From NCBI RefSeq assembly GCF_014189535.1, contig NZ_CP050308.1, positions 496,001-560,000 of the forward strand: DNA of 64,000 nt. The letters run 5' to 3'. The position numbers and the translations under genes were made by a program. The notes beneath the pieces are model-generated. The model ran no database searches and was not told where the DNA came from. It worked only from the letters and a program-made list of their open reading frames with translations. Position 1 is the first letter of the stretch. The number at the start of each line of letters is the position of its first letter. Below are positions 17,226 through 28,385 of the stretch, in pieces. Source of the stretch: Rhizobium lusitanum. Its GTDB lineage: Bacteria; Pseudomonadota; Alphaproteobacteria; Rhizobiales; Rhizobiaceae.

Positions 17226-18527
17226 ATGATCCCGCGCTACTCCCGACCGGAAATGGTCGCCATCTGGTCGCCCGAAACCAAGTTCCGTATCTGGTTCGAG
17301 ATCGAGGCTCACGCTTGCGACGCTCTGGCCGCACTCGGCGTCATTCCGAAGTCCGCTGCCGAGACCATCTGGGAAAAAGGCGGCAAGGCGACCTTCGACG
17401 TCGACCGCATTGACGAGATCGAAGCCGTCACCAAGCATGACGTCATCGCCTTCCTGACGCACCTGGCCGAAATCGTCGGTCCCGATGCCCGCTTCGTGCA
17501 CCAGGGCATGACCTCTTCCGACGTGCTCGACACCTGCTTCAACATCCAGCTCGTACGCGCCACCGACATCATGCTTGCCGATATCGACAAGCTGCTGGAA
17601 GCGCTGAAGCGCCGCGCCTTCGAACACAAGGATACCGTCACCATCGGCCGCTCGCATGGCATCCATGCCGAGCCGATCACTTTCGGCGTCAAGATGGCGC
17701 TTGCCTATGCCGAATTCGAGCGCTGCAAGCAGCGCCTGATCGCCGCGCGCGAGGAAGTCGCCACCTGCGCCATTTCCGGCGCTGTCGGCACCTTCGCCAA
17801 TATCGATCCGCGCGTCGAAGAGCATGTCGCCGCCGCCCTCGGCCTGAAGCCGGAGCCGGTGTCGACGCAGGTCATCCCGCGCGATCGCCACGCCATGTAT
17901 TTCGCAACGCTCGGCGTCGTCGCCTCCTCGATCGAGCGCCTCTCCGTCGAAATCCGCCATCTGCAGCGCACCGAAGTGCTGGAAGCCGAGGAATATTTCT
18001 CCCCCGGCCAGAAGGGCTCGTCGGCCATGCCGCACAAGCGCAACCCGGTCTTGACCGAAAACCTGACCGGCCTTGCCCGCATGGTCCGCTCCTATGCCCT
18101 TCCGGCAATGGAGAACGTGGCTCTCTGGCACGAGCGCGATATCTCGCACTCCTCTGTGGAACGCATGATCGGCCCGGACGCGACCGTGACCCTCGACTTC
18201 GCACTGTCACGCCTCACTACCGTCATCGACAAGCTTCTGGTCTATCCGGAAAATATGATGAATAATTTGAACAAGTTCCGCGGACTTGTTCATTCCCAGC
18301 GCGTGCTGTTGGCGCTGACCCAAGCCGGCGTTTCCCGCGAGGATTCCTACCGTCTCGTCCAGCGCAATGCCATGAAGGTCTGGGAACAGGGCAAGGACTT
18401 CCTTGAGGAGCTGCTTGCCGACCAGGAGGTCCGCGCTGCGCTCTCGGAAGAGGAGATTCGCGAAAAGTTCGACCTCGGCTATCACACCAAGCACATCGAC
18501 ACGATCTTCAAGCGCGTTTTCGGCTAA
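17226..18527 (+). CDS. purB: Adenylosuccinate lyase
   Basis: The 433-residue enzyme catalyses two fumarate-releasing steps of purine synthesis: SAICAR to AICAR, and adenylosuccinate to AMP. The fumarase/aspartase superfamily signature SSAMPHKRNP is present near residue 263, with the conserved HQGMTSSDVLDT and GRSHGIHAEP upstream. The length is normal for bacterial PurB. It stands apart from purC-purS-purQ, which follow 2.4 kb downstream, and ends in a clear hairpin terminator. Confidence 0.96.
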   Translation: MIPRYSRPEMVAIWSPETKFRIWFEIEAHACDALAALGVIPKSAAETIWEKGGKATFDVDRIDEIEAVTKHDVIAFLTHLAEIVGPDARFVHQGMTSSDVLDTCFNIQLVRATDIMLADIDKLLEALKRRAFEHKDTVTIGRSHGIHAEPITFGVKMALAYAEFERCKQRLIAAREEVATCAISGAVGTFANIDPRVEEHVAAALGLKPEPVSTQVIPRDRHAMYFATLGVVASSIERLSVEIRHLQRTEVLEAEEYFSPGQKGSSAMPHKRNPVLTENLTGLARMVRSYALPAMENVALWHERDISHSSVERMIGPDATVTLDFALSRLTTVIDKLLVYPENMMNNLNKFRGLVHSQRVLLALTQAGVSREDSYRLVQRNAMKVWEQGKDFLEELLADQEVRAALSEEEIREKFDLGYHTKHIDTIFKRVFG

Positions 18528-18539
18528 GGTCGAACAAGC

Positions 18540-19010
18540 CTATCGATCCGATTTTGAAGGGGCGGCGCTGACAATGCGCCGCTTTTTCTGTTTCAGGCGC
18601 GATTTCGCGGAGGGCATATTTTCTCGCTGGCCATTTTCCGCCTCCTCGCCGCGGCTCTTCGCAGCTTTTTCCACCAGTCGGTCCAGGTGTTTCAGATCCT
18701 CCTCGTCGAGATTCTCTATCCCGACGAAACGGTTTTCCGCGGCACTGGTCAGGATGAGTTCGTTGAGCTTGGCCTGGATGGCGCGCGTATCACGCGTCTG
18801 TGCGTTCTGCAGCAGGAAGACCATCAAGAAGGTGATGATGGTGGTGCCGGTGTTGATGACAAGCTGCCAGGTCTCTGAGAAATCGAAGATCGGCCCCGTC
18901 AGACCCCAGACTACAACCGATAGCAGCGCCAAGATGAAAATAACCGGTTTCCCCGCCCATTCCGAAACAATGGCGGCGAAACGCGCGAAAATATGCTTGA
19001 GCTCTGCCAT
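18540..19010 (-). CDS. Low-affinity iron permease family membrane protein
   Basis: The 156-residue product resembles the low-affinity iron permease family: two membrane segments (VIFILALLSVVVWGLTGPIFDF and WQLVINTGTTIITFLMVFLL) followed by the conserved QNAQTRDTRAIQAKLNELI. The tail is basic. Family membership does not prove iron transport in bacteria. I chose ATG 19010 because GGAGGAGG lies at a good distance upstream; ATG 19019 and 19061 fit less well. Its 3' end contains the purB terminator. Confidence 0.8.
   Translation of the reverse strand: MAELKHIFARFAAIVSEWAGKPVIFILALLSVVVWGLTGPIFDFSETWQLVINTGTTIITFLMVFLLQNAQTRDTRAIQAKLNELILTSAAENRFVGIENLDEEDLKHLDRLVEKAAKSRGEEAENGQRENMPSAKSRLKQKKRRIVSAAPSKSDR
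18562..18588 (+). terminator. Rho-independent terminator of purB
   Basis: GCGGCGC (18562-18568) pairs with GCGCCGC (18576-18582) across a seven-base loop, followed by TTTTT. It lies inside the 3' coding end of the convergent permease-like gene. Confidence 0.75.
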
Positions 19011-19130
19011 GAACCGCATCCTCCTCCACGCCCTGCGTATCCCCCGAATTGGGAGATACATGAGAGGTGACGCGGATCAACGCTGCAAGGTCATCCCGGT
19101 TCCATACAACGGGCGCCAGACAAGCCTGGT

Positions 19131-19937
19131 CTAATGCGCACCGGCGGGCACGACCAGCTTGCGATAGAGATGCCAGGTGGCATGGCCGAGGATAGGCATG
19201 ACTACGGCAAGGCCCGCGAAGATCGGGATAGTACCGATCACCAGAAGTGCGGCCACCATCACGCCCCAGATCGCAATCGGCACCGGATTGAGCAATGTTG
19301 CGCGGAGGCTGGCATCGACCGCCGCCACGGCACCGACATCGCGGTCGAGCAGTAGCGGGAAGGTGACAATGGTGGTCGCCAGAACCACAACGGCAAAGAC
19401 GAAGCCGACGAGATTACCCCAGAACATCATCGCCATGCCCTGCGGTGTCGTCAGCACATTGGATATGAACGACGACAGCGTTACCGGCACCGCATCACCG
19501 AAAAAGGCCACATAGATGGTCTGCGCCACCACCAGCCAGACGATGAAGAAGGCAAACAGCATAAGGCCGACCACGATGATCGACGGCAAGGCCGGCGAAA
19601 AGCGCACGTCGAAAGCATGCCGCCAGGATGTATCCATCCCTTTTTCCCGTCGCATGCTGATCTCGTAAAGGCCGATCGCCGCCAACGGCCCCAGCAGTGC
19701 GAAGCCGGACATCAACGGAAAGAGCAACGGCAGCAGGTTGGCGCCAGAGCTCCACAGGGGCAGCGCAATACCCGCGATCGGATACATCAAACACAGAAAG
19801 ACATAGTGCGATGGTTTTTCCCTGAAGTCGTCCAGCCCCAGTTTCAGGGCATCGACGAGATCGGCAACGCCGATCTTGCGGATGGCCGGACGCGTAAAGG
19901 TATGGTCTGCTCCAGCCATGACGTGAAATGCTGCCAT
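19131..19937 (-). CDS. DUF2189 domain membrane protein
   Basis: The 268-residue product has about six hydrophobic segments and matches DUF2189 (related to cytochrome c oxidase subunit I-like membrane proteins). The N-terminal stretch IGVADLVDALKLGLDDF and the later PLAAIGLYEISMRREKGMD are typical. Its function is unknown. The start ATG 19937 is preceded by GAGGAGGAA; the in-frame ATG six codons earlier lies within that ribosome binding site. Confidence 0.8.
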   Translation of the reverse strand: MAAFHVMAGADHTFTRPAIRKIGVADLVDALKLGLDDFREKPSHYVFLCLMYPIAGIALPLWSSGANLLPLLFPLMSGFALLGPLAAIGLYEISMRREKGMDTSWRHAFDVRFSPALPSIIVVGLMLFAFFIVWLVVAQTIYVAFFGDAVPVTLSSFISNVLTTPQGMAMMFWGNLVGFVFAVVVLATTIVTFPLLLDRDVGAVAAVDASLRATLLNPVPIAIWGVMVAALLVIGTIPIFAGLAVVMPILGHATWHLYRKLVVPAGAH

Positions 19938-20109
19938 AATATTCCTCCTCCTCATCAGCCTATGTGTTCAGCTGGCGGCACGGGAATGTCGAGCAAAAGA
20001 GACGCCGACATCATCAATCGCTACCGGCAGGCATGATACTAGCAAATTTTGCGGCAATTGTCGCCTTTTCCCTTGACAGCCAGGCCTTCCTTTTCCACAT
20101 CGGCACATC

Positions 20110-20664
20110 ATGAAAGTCTCCGAAGCAGATATTCTCATTGTTCCCGGTTACACCAATTCCGGCCCCGACCACTGGCAGACGCGCTGGGAGCAGAAGCTCT
20201 CGACGGCGCGGCGCGTGGAACAGGCTGAATGGTCAAAGCCCGTGCGCGATGATTGGGTTGCCCGTATCGCCGAAGAGGTGAACGCTTGCACCAAACCGGT
20301 GGTACTGGTGGCGCACTCGCTTGGCGTTCCCTCGGTGATCCACGCGATCCCGCTTTTTCGCAAAAAAGTGGCTGGCGCCTTCTTCGTCACGCCGCCCGAT
20401 GTCGCCAATCCGAAGATCAAACCGAAGCATCTGATGACTTTCGGTCCCTACCCGCTCGATCCCCTGCCTTTTCCCTCGCTCATCATCGCCAGCCGCAACG
20501 ATCCCTTCAGTAGCTACGAGCATACCGAAGAGCTGGCCCGTAGCTGGGGCTCTCAGCTGATCGATGCCGGTGAGGCGGGCCATATCAATGCCGATTCCGG
20601 CCACGGTCCCTGGCCGGAAGGCACGATGGTCTTCGCCAAGTTTATGAGCAGCCTCAAACCGTAA
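20110..20664 (+). CDS. RBBP9/YdeN family alpha/beta hydrolase
   Basis: A 184-residue serine hydrolase-like protein. The family N-terminus VPGYTNSGPDHWQTRWE is intact, the nucleophile elbow reads VAHSLGVPS, and the C-terminal histidine is in AGHINADSGHGPW. Natural substrates of this family are mostly unknown. It stands alone between two convergently or divergently placed units. Confidence 0.87.
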   Translation: MKVSEADILIVPGYTNSGPDHWQTRWEQKLSTARRVEQAEWSKPVRDDWVARIAEEVNACTKPVVLVAHSLGVPSVIHAIPLFRKKVAGAFFVTPPDVANPKIKPKHLMTFGPYPLDPLPFPSLIIASRNDPFSSYEHTEELARSWGSQLIDAGEAGHINADSGHGPWPEGTMVFAKFMSSLKP

Positions 20665-20839
20665 TAGCGGCCAGTGTGATACAATGGCTTGCATAGGCTG
20701 GGTCACTAGCCTGTGCAGTACCGGTGGGCTTCATTCCATCGTCAAGTAAAAGCCTGTAGAATATGAGAAGACAGGATCGCGATTCTCGCATTGGTACCCA
20801 CCAAAGCCGGAAATCCGAGGAAGGAGGCGCTGGCGGATT

Positions 20840-20932
20840 GTGAATTTGCTTCTTATCCGTTATGGGGACGCCAACAGACAGATCCAATTGCGCTTCCTCC
20901 AGAGCGCCAACGATAGAGAACAACACCAATGA
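20840..20932 (+). CDS. Possible 30-residue leader ORF overlapping purC
   Basis: A GTG-initiated frame of 30 codons ends in TGA that overlaps the purC start as ATGA. A purine-rich GAGGAAGGAGG lies upstream but is about 12 bases from the GTG, farther than usual. It might couple translation to purC, or be chance. No conserved residues are recognised. Confidence 0.2.
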   Translation: MNLLLIRYGDANRQIQLRFLQSANDREQHQ

Positions 20933-21693
20933 ACCGTCGCCGCCGTATTTACGAGGGCAAGGCCAAGATCCTTTACGAGGGACCTGAGCCGGGCACGCTG
21001 ATCCAGTTTTTCAAGGATGACGCCACCGCCTTCAATAAGAAGAAACACGAAGTCATCGATGGCAAGGGTGTTCTGAACAATCGCATCTGCGAATATATTT
21101 TCAGCCATCTGAACAAGATCGGCATTCCCACACACTTCATCCGCCGCCTCAACATGCGTGAGCAGCTGATCAAGGAAGTGGAGATGATCCCGCTCGAGAT
21201 CGTCGTGCGCAACGTTGCCGCCGGCTCGCTCGCCAAGCGCCTCGGAATCGAGGAAGGCGTGGTTCTGCCACGCTCGATCATCGAGTTCTATTACAAGTCC
21301 GACGCACTCGAAGACCCGATGGTCTCCGAAGAACACATCACCGCCTTCGGCTGGGCCAACCCGGCGGAACTCGATGACATCATGGCGCTCGCCATCCGCG
21401 TCAACGACTTCATGACCGGCCTCTTCCTCGGCGTCGGTATCCAGCTTGTCGATTTCAAGATCGAATGCGGCCGCCTGTTCGAAGGCGACATGATGCGCAT
21501 CATCCTCGCCGACGAAATCTCGCCGGACTCTTGCCGTCTCTGGGACATCGAAACCCATGAGAAGATGGACAAGGACCGTTTCCGTCGCGACATGGGCGGC
21601 CTGGTGGAGGCTTATTCCGAAGTTGCCCGCCGTCTCGGCATCATCAATGAAAACGAACCCGTGCGCGGCACGGGGCCGGTTCTCGTCAAGTAA
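20929..21693 (+). CDS. purC: Phosphoribosylaminoimidazole-succinocarboxamide synthase (SAICAR synthetase)
   Basis: The 254-residue ATP-dependent ligase joins CAIR and aspartate in purine synthesis. It starts with the family N-terminus [15 protein letters not shown] and carries [16 protein letters not shown] and the substrate loop [12 protein letters not shown]. Length is normal. It is the first gene of a purC-purS-purQ run: purS follows after 18 bases. A second purC paralogue is common in rhizobia but is not in this window. Confidence 0.96.
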   Translation: MNRRRRIYEGKAKILYEGPEPGTLIQFFKDDATAFNKKKHEVIDGKGVLNNRICEYIFSHLNKIGIPTHFIRRLNMREQLIKEVEMIPLEIVVRNVAAGSLAKRLGIEEGVVLPRSIIEFYYKSDALEDPMVSEEHITAFGWANPAELDDIMALAIRVNDFMTGLFLGVGIQLVDFKIECGRLFEGDMMRIILADEISPDSCRLWDIETHEKMDKDRFRRDMGGLVEAYSEVARRLGIINENEPVRGTGPVLVK

Positions 21694-21711
21694 AGCGCAG
21701 GAAGGACAATC

Positions 21712-21954
21712 GTGATCAAGGCTCGTGTAACCGTCACGCTCAAGAACGGCGTTCTCGACCCACAGGGCAAGGCCATTGAAGGGGCACTCGGCGCGCTCGG
21801 CTTCGAAGGCGTCGGCCAGGTCCGCCAGGGCAAGGTCTTCGACCTGGAGCTCAACGGTGCCGACAAGGCAAAAGCCGAAGCCGAGCTGAAAGCCATGTGC
21901 GAAAAGCTCCTCGCCAACACGGTGATCGAGAACTTCAGCATTTCGATCGACTGA
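21712..21954 (+). CDS. purS: Phosphoribosylformylglycinamidine synthase subunit PurS
   Basis: The 80-residue PurS is the small scaffold that bridges PurQ and PurL in the three-part FGAM synthase found in Gram-positives, archaea and alphaproteobacteria. The sequence shows KARVTVTLKNGVLDPQG and the conserved GFEGVGQVRQGKVFDL. It starts with GTG 21712, preceded by AGGAAGGA. Its presence agrees with the short form of PurL at 26137-28368. Confidence 0.95.
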   Translation: MIKARVTVTLKNGVLDPQGKAIEGALGALGFEGVGQVRQGKVFDLELNGADKAKAEAELKAMCEKLLANTVIENFSISID

Positions 21955-22057
21955 TTGCCGTTTTCCGGGAGCCATTCTTTCTTTGTCGTAGACAATGGAG
22001 TATGGCTCGCCGAACACATCCAAGCCAGCATCCTTCGCCTATCTCGGGAGCAGAATC

Positions 22058-22729
22058 ATGAAATCAGCAGTCGTTCAACTTCCCGGTCTCAATCGCGACC
22101 GTGACATGATCGCAGCGCTGACCAAGATTTCCGGCGTTGCGCCTGTCACGATCTGGCAGACGGAAACCGAGATTCCGGATGTCGATCTGATCGTCATTCC
22201 CGGCGGCTTCTCCTATGGCGATTACCTTCGTTGCGGCGCAATTGCAGCCCGCATGCCAGTCATGCAGGCGATCAAGGAAAAGGCCGACAAGGGCGTTAAG
22301 GTTCTCGGCGTCTGCAATGGCTTCCAGATTCTGGTCGAAGCCGGCATGCTGCCCGGCGCGCTGATGCGCAATGCCTCGCTGAAGTTCGTCTGCCGCGAGA
22401 TCAAGCTTGAAGTCGTCAACGCCGAAACGGACTTTACCCGCGCTTATGCCAAGGGCCAGGTGATCCGTAGCCCGGTCGCCCATCATGACGGCAATTATTT
22501 TGCCGACGCCGAAACGCTGGCGGCGATCGAAGGCAATGGCCAGGTGGTCTTCCGCTATGCCGAAGGCACCAATCCGAACGGCTCGATGAACGATATCGCC
22601 GGCGTCATCAGCGCCAAGGGCAATGTACTTGGCATGATGCCGCATCCGGAAAACCTGATCGAGGCAGCTCATGGCGGCTCGGACGGTCGCGGCCTCTTCG
22701 CCTCCGCCCTCGACGTGATCGCCGCCTAA
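22058..22729 (+). CDS. purQ: Phosphoribosylformylglycinamidine synthase subunit PurQ (glutaminase)
   Basis: The 223-residue class-I glutamine amidotransferase supplies ammonia to PurL. The nucleophile cysteine sits in [11 protein letters not shown] and the catalytic His-Glu in [22 protein letters not shown] is the oxyanion strand region. I start at ATG 22058 (GGGAGC upstream), giving [10 protein letters not shown]; an in-frame TTG/ATG at 21995 adds 21 unconserved residues. It follows purS by about 100 bases. Confidence 0.95.
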   Translation: MKSAVVQLPGLNRDRDMIAALTKISGVAPVTIWQTETEIPDVDLIVIPGGFSYGDYLRCGAIAARMPVMQAIKEKADKGVKVLGVCNGFQILVEAGMLPGALMRNASLKFVCREIKLEVVNAETDFTRAYAKGQVIRSPVAHHDGNYFADAETLAAIEGNGQVVFRYAEGTNPNGSMNDIAGVISAKGNVLGMMPHPENLIEAAHGGSDGRGLFASALDVIAA

Positions 22730-22856
22730 GGCGATCATCCGCACCAACAGTGGAACTTGCGAACCGGCTGACGCCTTGTCTCGTAACAGCGTCGGGCGGT
22801 TCCCTTTACATCAGTGGCTAAGAGCAGCCCAAACCCATCCATTGGAAGAGAGATTG

Positions 22857-23264
22857 ATGCGCCCTCGCCTCGTTACCGGATTTTATTCCGCCGCCGCTCT
22901 CACGGCTCTCGGCCTGCTTGTCACGTCCTGCGGCACGCGCGCACCGACCCCTGTTACGGTTGATCGTACCGCACTGACGACGATGGAACGTGTCATGCTG
23001 AGCGCCAACGCATGCTGGTTCAAAACGGCCGATCCGGCCTTTGCCGGCTATCAGCTCGCGCCTGAGCTCAACTCCTTCACCGGCCGCCCGCGCATCCTCG
23101 TGGTCGACAAGAAGCACCCGACAGGCCGCCCGTCTCTCGTCGTCCAGGCGGAAGGCAATCCGGCGCAGCTGCAGGCTTTCGGTCCGATGATGTCAGGCGC
23201 ATCCGGCGGCCGCATCACCGGCGATGTCAACCGCTGGGCCGCAGGCTCAAGGGGCTGCCAGTAA
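22857..23264 (+). CDS. Putative lipoprotein of unknown function
   Basis: A 135-residue secreted protein with a lipobox: MRPRLVTGFYSAAALTALG leads into LLVTSC at about residue 25, so the mature protein would be lipid-anchored. The rest has two cysteines (SANACWFK and the C-terminal GCQ) that may pair. The conserved-looking stretch ELNSFTGRPRILVVDKK is not a domain I recognise. I chose ATG 22857, which has GAAGAGAG upstream and begins the signal peptide; an in-frame start at 22776 would precede it. Confidence 0.7.
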   Translation: MRPRLVTGFYSAAALTALGLLVTSCGTRAPTPVTVDRTALTTMERVMLSANACWFKTADPAFAGYQLAPELNSFTGRPRILVVDKKHPTGRPSLVVQAEGNPAQLQAFGPMMSGASGGRITGDVNRWAAGSRGCQ

Positions 23265-23307
23265 CGGTTTCCCCGCCGCGATTTCATCGCCGGCAACAAG
23301 ACCGTCT

Positions 23308-23338
23308 TGGGAAGGTGTGACAAACCCTCACCTTCCCA
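23308..23338 (+). terminator. Perfect 10-bp hairpin downstream of the lipoprotein gene
   Basis: TGGGAAGGTG (23308-23317) pairs with CACCTTCCCA (23329-23338) around an 11-base loop. There is no clear T-run, so it may be a weak terminator or a transcript-end stabiliser. Confidence 0.45.
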
Positions 23339-23348
23339 GTTCATAGCA

Positions 23349-23465
23349 ATGGATCGTTTCGTCGTCATTTCAGGTTGCTCGAACGGCCGCAAGTCGACCT
23401 TGCTCGAGGCTCCGAAGCGTCGAGGGTATCCGGTGGTCGAGGAGCCGGGGTGCATATTTAGCTAG
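23349..23465 (+). pseudogene. N-terminal remnant of an AAA-family ATPase gene
   Basis: A 38-codon frame begins ATG and ends TAG. Its translation reads MDRFVVISGCSNGRKSTLLE and later RRGYPVVEEPGC, which closely follows the start of the AAA_28-type ATP-binding proteins common in rhizobia (usual text ISGCSGGGKSTLL ... RRGY.VVEEPG). The P-loop has decayed from GGGKST to NGRKST and the remaining protein is missing, so this is a dead fragment. The match is from memory of the family. Confidence 0.6.
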
Positions 23466-23486
23466 GTGTTAGCGCGACTCGACTGC

Positions 23487-23735
23487 TCAATCCCAGAAAA
23501 ACGACTTGCTGACTTCAGTCTTCGCTTCACTGCGCGTCAGCCCGATATCGCGCAATTGATCATCCGTCAGATCTCGCAACGTACACCGGCTTTCGCGCTT
23601 CTGTAGCCAAAGCGCAAAGGACGCCAAAAGACGGTGTACCAAGCGCGACATTGATTGCGTCGGCCTGAAAGCATCAAGCGGTATCTTGACGGGTGCGGTG
23701 CCTTTGGAAAGGCAGATTGTATCTATTGTATCCAT
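23487..23735 (-). CDS. DUF1127 family small protein
   Basis: The 82-residue product ends with a DUF1127 domain, showing the typical TLRDLTDDQLRDIGLTRSEA. Small DUF1127 proteins in rhizobia affect phosphate, carbon and RNA metabolism, probably by binding RNA; that is family knowledge. I place the start at ATG 23735; an in-frame TTG at 23759 would extend it. It is divergent from the MocR-type regulator, and its first codons contain a repeated TTGTATC element that may be a binding site for it. Confidence 0.82.
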   Translation of the reverse strand: MDTIDTICLSKGTAPVKIPLDAFRPTQSMSRLVHRLLASFALWLQKRESRCTLRDLTDDQLRDIGLTRSEAKTEVSKSFFWD

Positions 23736-23845
23736 TTTGCGCTCGCGGAATTGTGACAATGAAAATGTATCGAGCCAAACGATACAATTGACTCATAGTA
23801 TTGACTCTATTTTCGAGGCAATCTAAGAAATTGTCATCATGACAA
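23716..23845. promoter_or_regulatory. Shared MocR/DUF1127 control region with several palindromes
   Basis: The gap between the two divergent genes holds a perfect 7-7-7 inverted repeat (TGTATCG / CGATACA, 23766-23786), two ATTGTATC copies nine bases apart at 23716 and 23725, a direct repeat ATTGACTC at 23787 and 23800, a small palindrome ATTGTGACAAT (23750-23760), and TTGTCAT-C-ATGACAA (23831-23845), which encloses the regulator's start codon. This density fits operator sites for the MocR protein. Confidence 0.5.
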
Positions 23846-25257
23846 ATTGGCTGCCTGACATTTCCAGCGGCAACGGACCGGTTTACATCCGCGTCGCCGA
23901 CAGTATTGAAAACGCGATTACCCATGGCGTGTTGCCGCCGGGGACGAAGCTGCCGCCGCAACGCAATCTCGCCTACGATATTGGGGTGACAATCGGCACC
24001 GTCAGCCGGGCCTATGCGCTCGTGCACGAACGCGGCCTCGTCGCCGGTGAAGTCGGCCGCGGAACCTACGTGCTCGACCGCATCAACAGCAAGCAGATCG
24101 AGCCGGTGGACCCGATCACACAGGCGCTGGCCGGCACCCGTGGCCTGGAAACCCCTGATGGCAAGATCCGCTTCGATACGACGGCAGCGCCCGATATCGG
24201 CCAGGGCGAGGTTATCGGTCGGCTTTTCGCAGACATCAGCCGGGATCATCAGGCGGAGATTTCCTCCTATTCGCGGAGCTTTCCGACGAACTGGTTCCGC
24301 GCCGGCCAGGTCTGGCTTGCCCGCAACGGCTGGCAGCCGGCGATCGAGACGGTGGTGCCGACGCTCGGCGCCCATGCCGCTGCCATCGCCGTCATTTCGG
24401 CCGTCACCTCCCCCGGCGACAAGATCGTCTTTGAGAACCTGACCTACACCCAGGTTAGCCGCGCCACCCGTCTCCTTGGCCGCCGCTCCATATTGGTGGA
24501 TTCCGACGAACACGGTATCATTCCCGACGATTTCGAGCGGCTTTGCCAGCAGCAACATCCGCGCCTGGCCTTCCTGATGCCGACGGCGCACAATCCAACA
24601 TTGATCACGATGCCGGAGACACGACGCCGCGCGATCGCCGCCATTGCCCGGCGTCACAGCGTCTGGCTGATCGAGGACGATCTCTATGGCGGCATGACCG
24701 AGGACCAGAATCCGCTGATGGCAAGCATCGCGCCGGAGCGCACCTTTCTTGTCAGCGGCCTGTCAAAATCCGTCACCGCAGGCGTGCGCGGCGGCTGGGT
24801 TGCCTGCCCGCCGCATTTCGCCCAGCGCATCAAAGTCACCCACAAGATGACAACTGGCGGCCTGCCTTTCATCCTGGCGGAAACTTGCGCCCGATTGGTC
24901 CTTGAGGGCCATGCGTTGGCGCTGCGCCGCAAGGCGGTCGATGAAATCCGCGCCCGTGAACAATTGGCGCGCGAGGCGCTATCCGGCTTCGAATTCACCT
25001 CGCATCCGCATGTGCCGTTCCTGTGGCTGAAGCTGCCAGAGCCATGGCTTTCAGGCACATTCAAGAATGCGGCCCTCGCCGAAGGCGTGCTTGTCGACGA
25101 TGAGGACGAGTTCAAGGCAGGGCGCTCGGATAGGGTCTATCACCGCGTTCGCGTCGCCTTTTCCTCTCCGCAGCGGCGCGACGACGTCGCCTCCGGTTTC
25201 ATGACGCTGCGCCGTCTTCTGGAAAACGGCTCGGCCGGCTACGACAGCCACATATGA
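23839..25257 (+). CDS. MocR-type GntR regulator with aminotransferase-like domain
   Basis: The 472-residue regulator has a GntR winged helix at the N-terminus (PPGTKLPPQRNLAYDIGVTIGTVSRAYA, residues about 35-62) and a fold-type I PLP domain behind it. The PLP lysine is in VSGLSKSVTAGVRGG, and the aspartate pair in WLIEDDLYGGM. MocR proteins bind PLP and adjust nearby target genes. The gene is divergent from the DUF1127 gene, the likely target, and its own start codon lies inside a palindrome, suggesting self-control. The effector amino compound is unknown. Confidence 0.88.
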   Translation: MTNWLPDISSGNGPVYIRVADSIENAITHGVLPPGTKLPPQRNLAYDIGVTIGTVSRAYALVHERGLVAGEVGRGTYVLDRINSKQIEPVDPITQALAGTRGLETPDGKIRFDTTAAPDIGQGEVIGRLFADISRDHQAEISSYSRSFPTNWFRAGQVWLARNGWQPAIETVVPTLGAHAAAIAVISAVTSPGDKIVFENLTYTQVSRATRLLGRRSILVDSDEHGIIPDDFERLCQQQHPRLAFLMPTAHNPTLITMPETRRRAIAAIARRHSVWLIEDDLYGGMTEDQNPLMASIAPERTFLVSGLSKSVTAGVRGGWVACPPHFAQRIKVTHKMTTGGLPFILAETCARLVLEGHALALRRKAVDEIRAREQLAREALSGFEFTSHPHVPFLWLKLPEPWLSGTFKNAALAEGVLVDDEDEFKAGRSDRVYHRVRVAFSSPQRRDDVASGFMTLRRLLENGSAGYDSHI

Positions 25258-25387
25258 CGGCACTGTTGCGGTTTTGCTCCGACCGCGAAAAACTAAGTCT
25301 TACTTAACAAGGCATGCTTTACCTCGCGTTCGCGGGTGCTACCATCCCCAATACGACACGATTCGCTCGCCATATTGGGGGGAGTGC

Positions 25388-25981
25388 ATGCCTAACGTTT
25401 CTATTTTGAGCCGCCTCTTTGGGAGGAACGGTCTCGCAGCTATTTTTGTTATGACTGCCTCGATTTTCGTTACCACTGAAACCGCTGCTGCCGCAGACAA
25501 CAAGATATTCGATGAGCTGCGTTTCGGCTCCAGCGCTTCCATTCAAAGCGGATACGATCATGAAAAGGGCGTCTTCCCGGATGTCCAGGTCCTGTTCAAT
25601 CCGTTCGGCTATAATCCGACCGCGGACTGGAAGGATCAATTGGCGCATCCGCGCATCCATCTCGGAACCTCTGTCGGCACGGCCGGCTCTGCGACGCAAT
25701 TCTATGGCGGCCTGACCTGGACGATCACGCACAACAACGGCATCTTCACCGAAGCTGGTTTCGGCGGCACCATTCATACCGGCAACCTCGATGACTGGAC
25801 CGAGCACGGCCCAATGCTCGGCTGTCGCCTGCTATTCCATGAATATGCTGGGCTCGGATACAACTTCGATAGCCATTGGAACATGATGGCGCAGATTGCC
25901 CATTCCTCCCATGCCGATCTTTGCGATGGTCCCAATGGCGGCATGACGCGCGTCGGGCTTCTGGTCGGCTACAAGTTCTGA
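25388..25981 (+). CDS. PagL-like lipid A 3-O-deacylase
   Basis: The 197-residue outer-membrane protein has a signal peptide (NGLAAIFVMTASIFVTT, cleavage near AAAA) and beta-strand texture. Near the C-terminus the motif IAHSSHADLCDGPNGG carries the His-Ser pair of the PagL active site, and the chain ends in GYKF, an aromatic end typical of beta-barrels. PagL removes the 3-position acyl chain from lipid A. I start at ATG 25388 behind a G-rich site (GGGGGGAG); a longer in-frame reading from 25274 is unlikely. It is a lone gene between the MocR gene and purL. Confidence 0.8.
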   Translation: MPNVSILSRLFGRNGLAAIFVMTASIFVTTETAAAADNKIFDELRFGSSASIQSGYDHEKGVFPDVQVLFNPFGYNPTADWKDQLAHPRIHLGTSVGTAGSATQFYGGLTWTITHNNGIFTEAGFGGTIHTGNLDDWTEHGPMLGCRLLFHEYAGLGYNFDSHWNMMAQIAHSSHADLCDGPNGGMTRVGLLVGYKF

Positions 25982-26094
25982 TCGCCGCCAAGCGGCCACG
26001 AATGATCAGGCCCGCGATTTACCTATTGTGAATCGCGGTCATTTTCCTGTCGCGCGACAGGTTCACATGCGCTAAAGAGACCCCAATCCCCTGA

Positions 26095-28368
<2,274 letters not shown>

Positions 28369-28385
28369 AATGAGGTAAATCACTG

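Noticed and set aside
17061..18149. 362-codon minus-strand frame opposite purB
   Set aside because: Antisense shadow of purB.
20665..20928. Purine riboswitch upstream of purC
   Set aside because: I see neither the paired loops nor the conserved core of a purine riboswitch in this gap.
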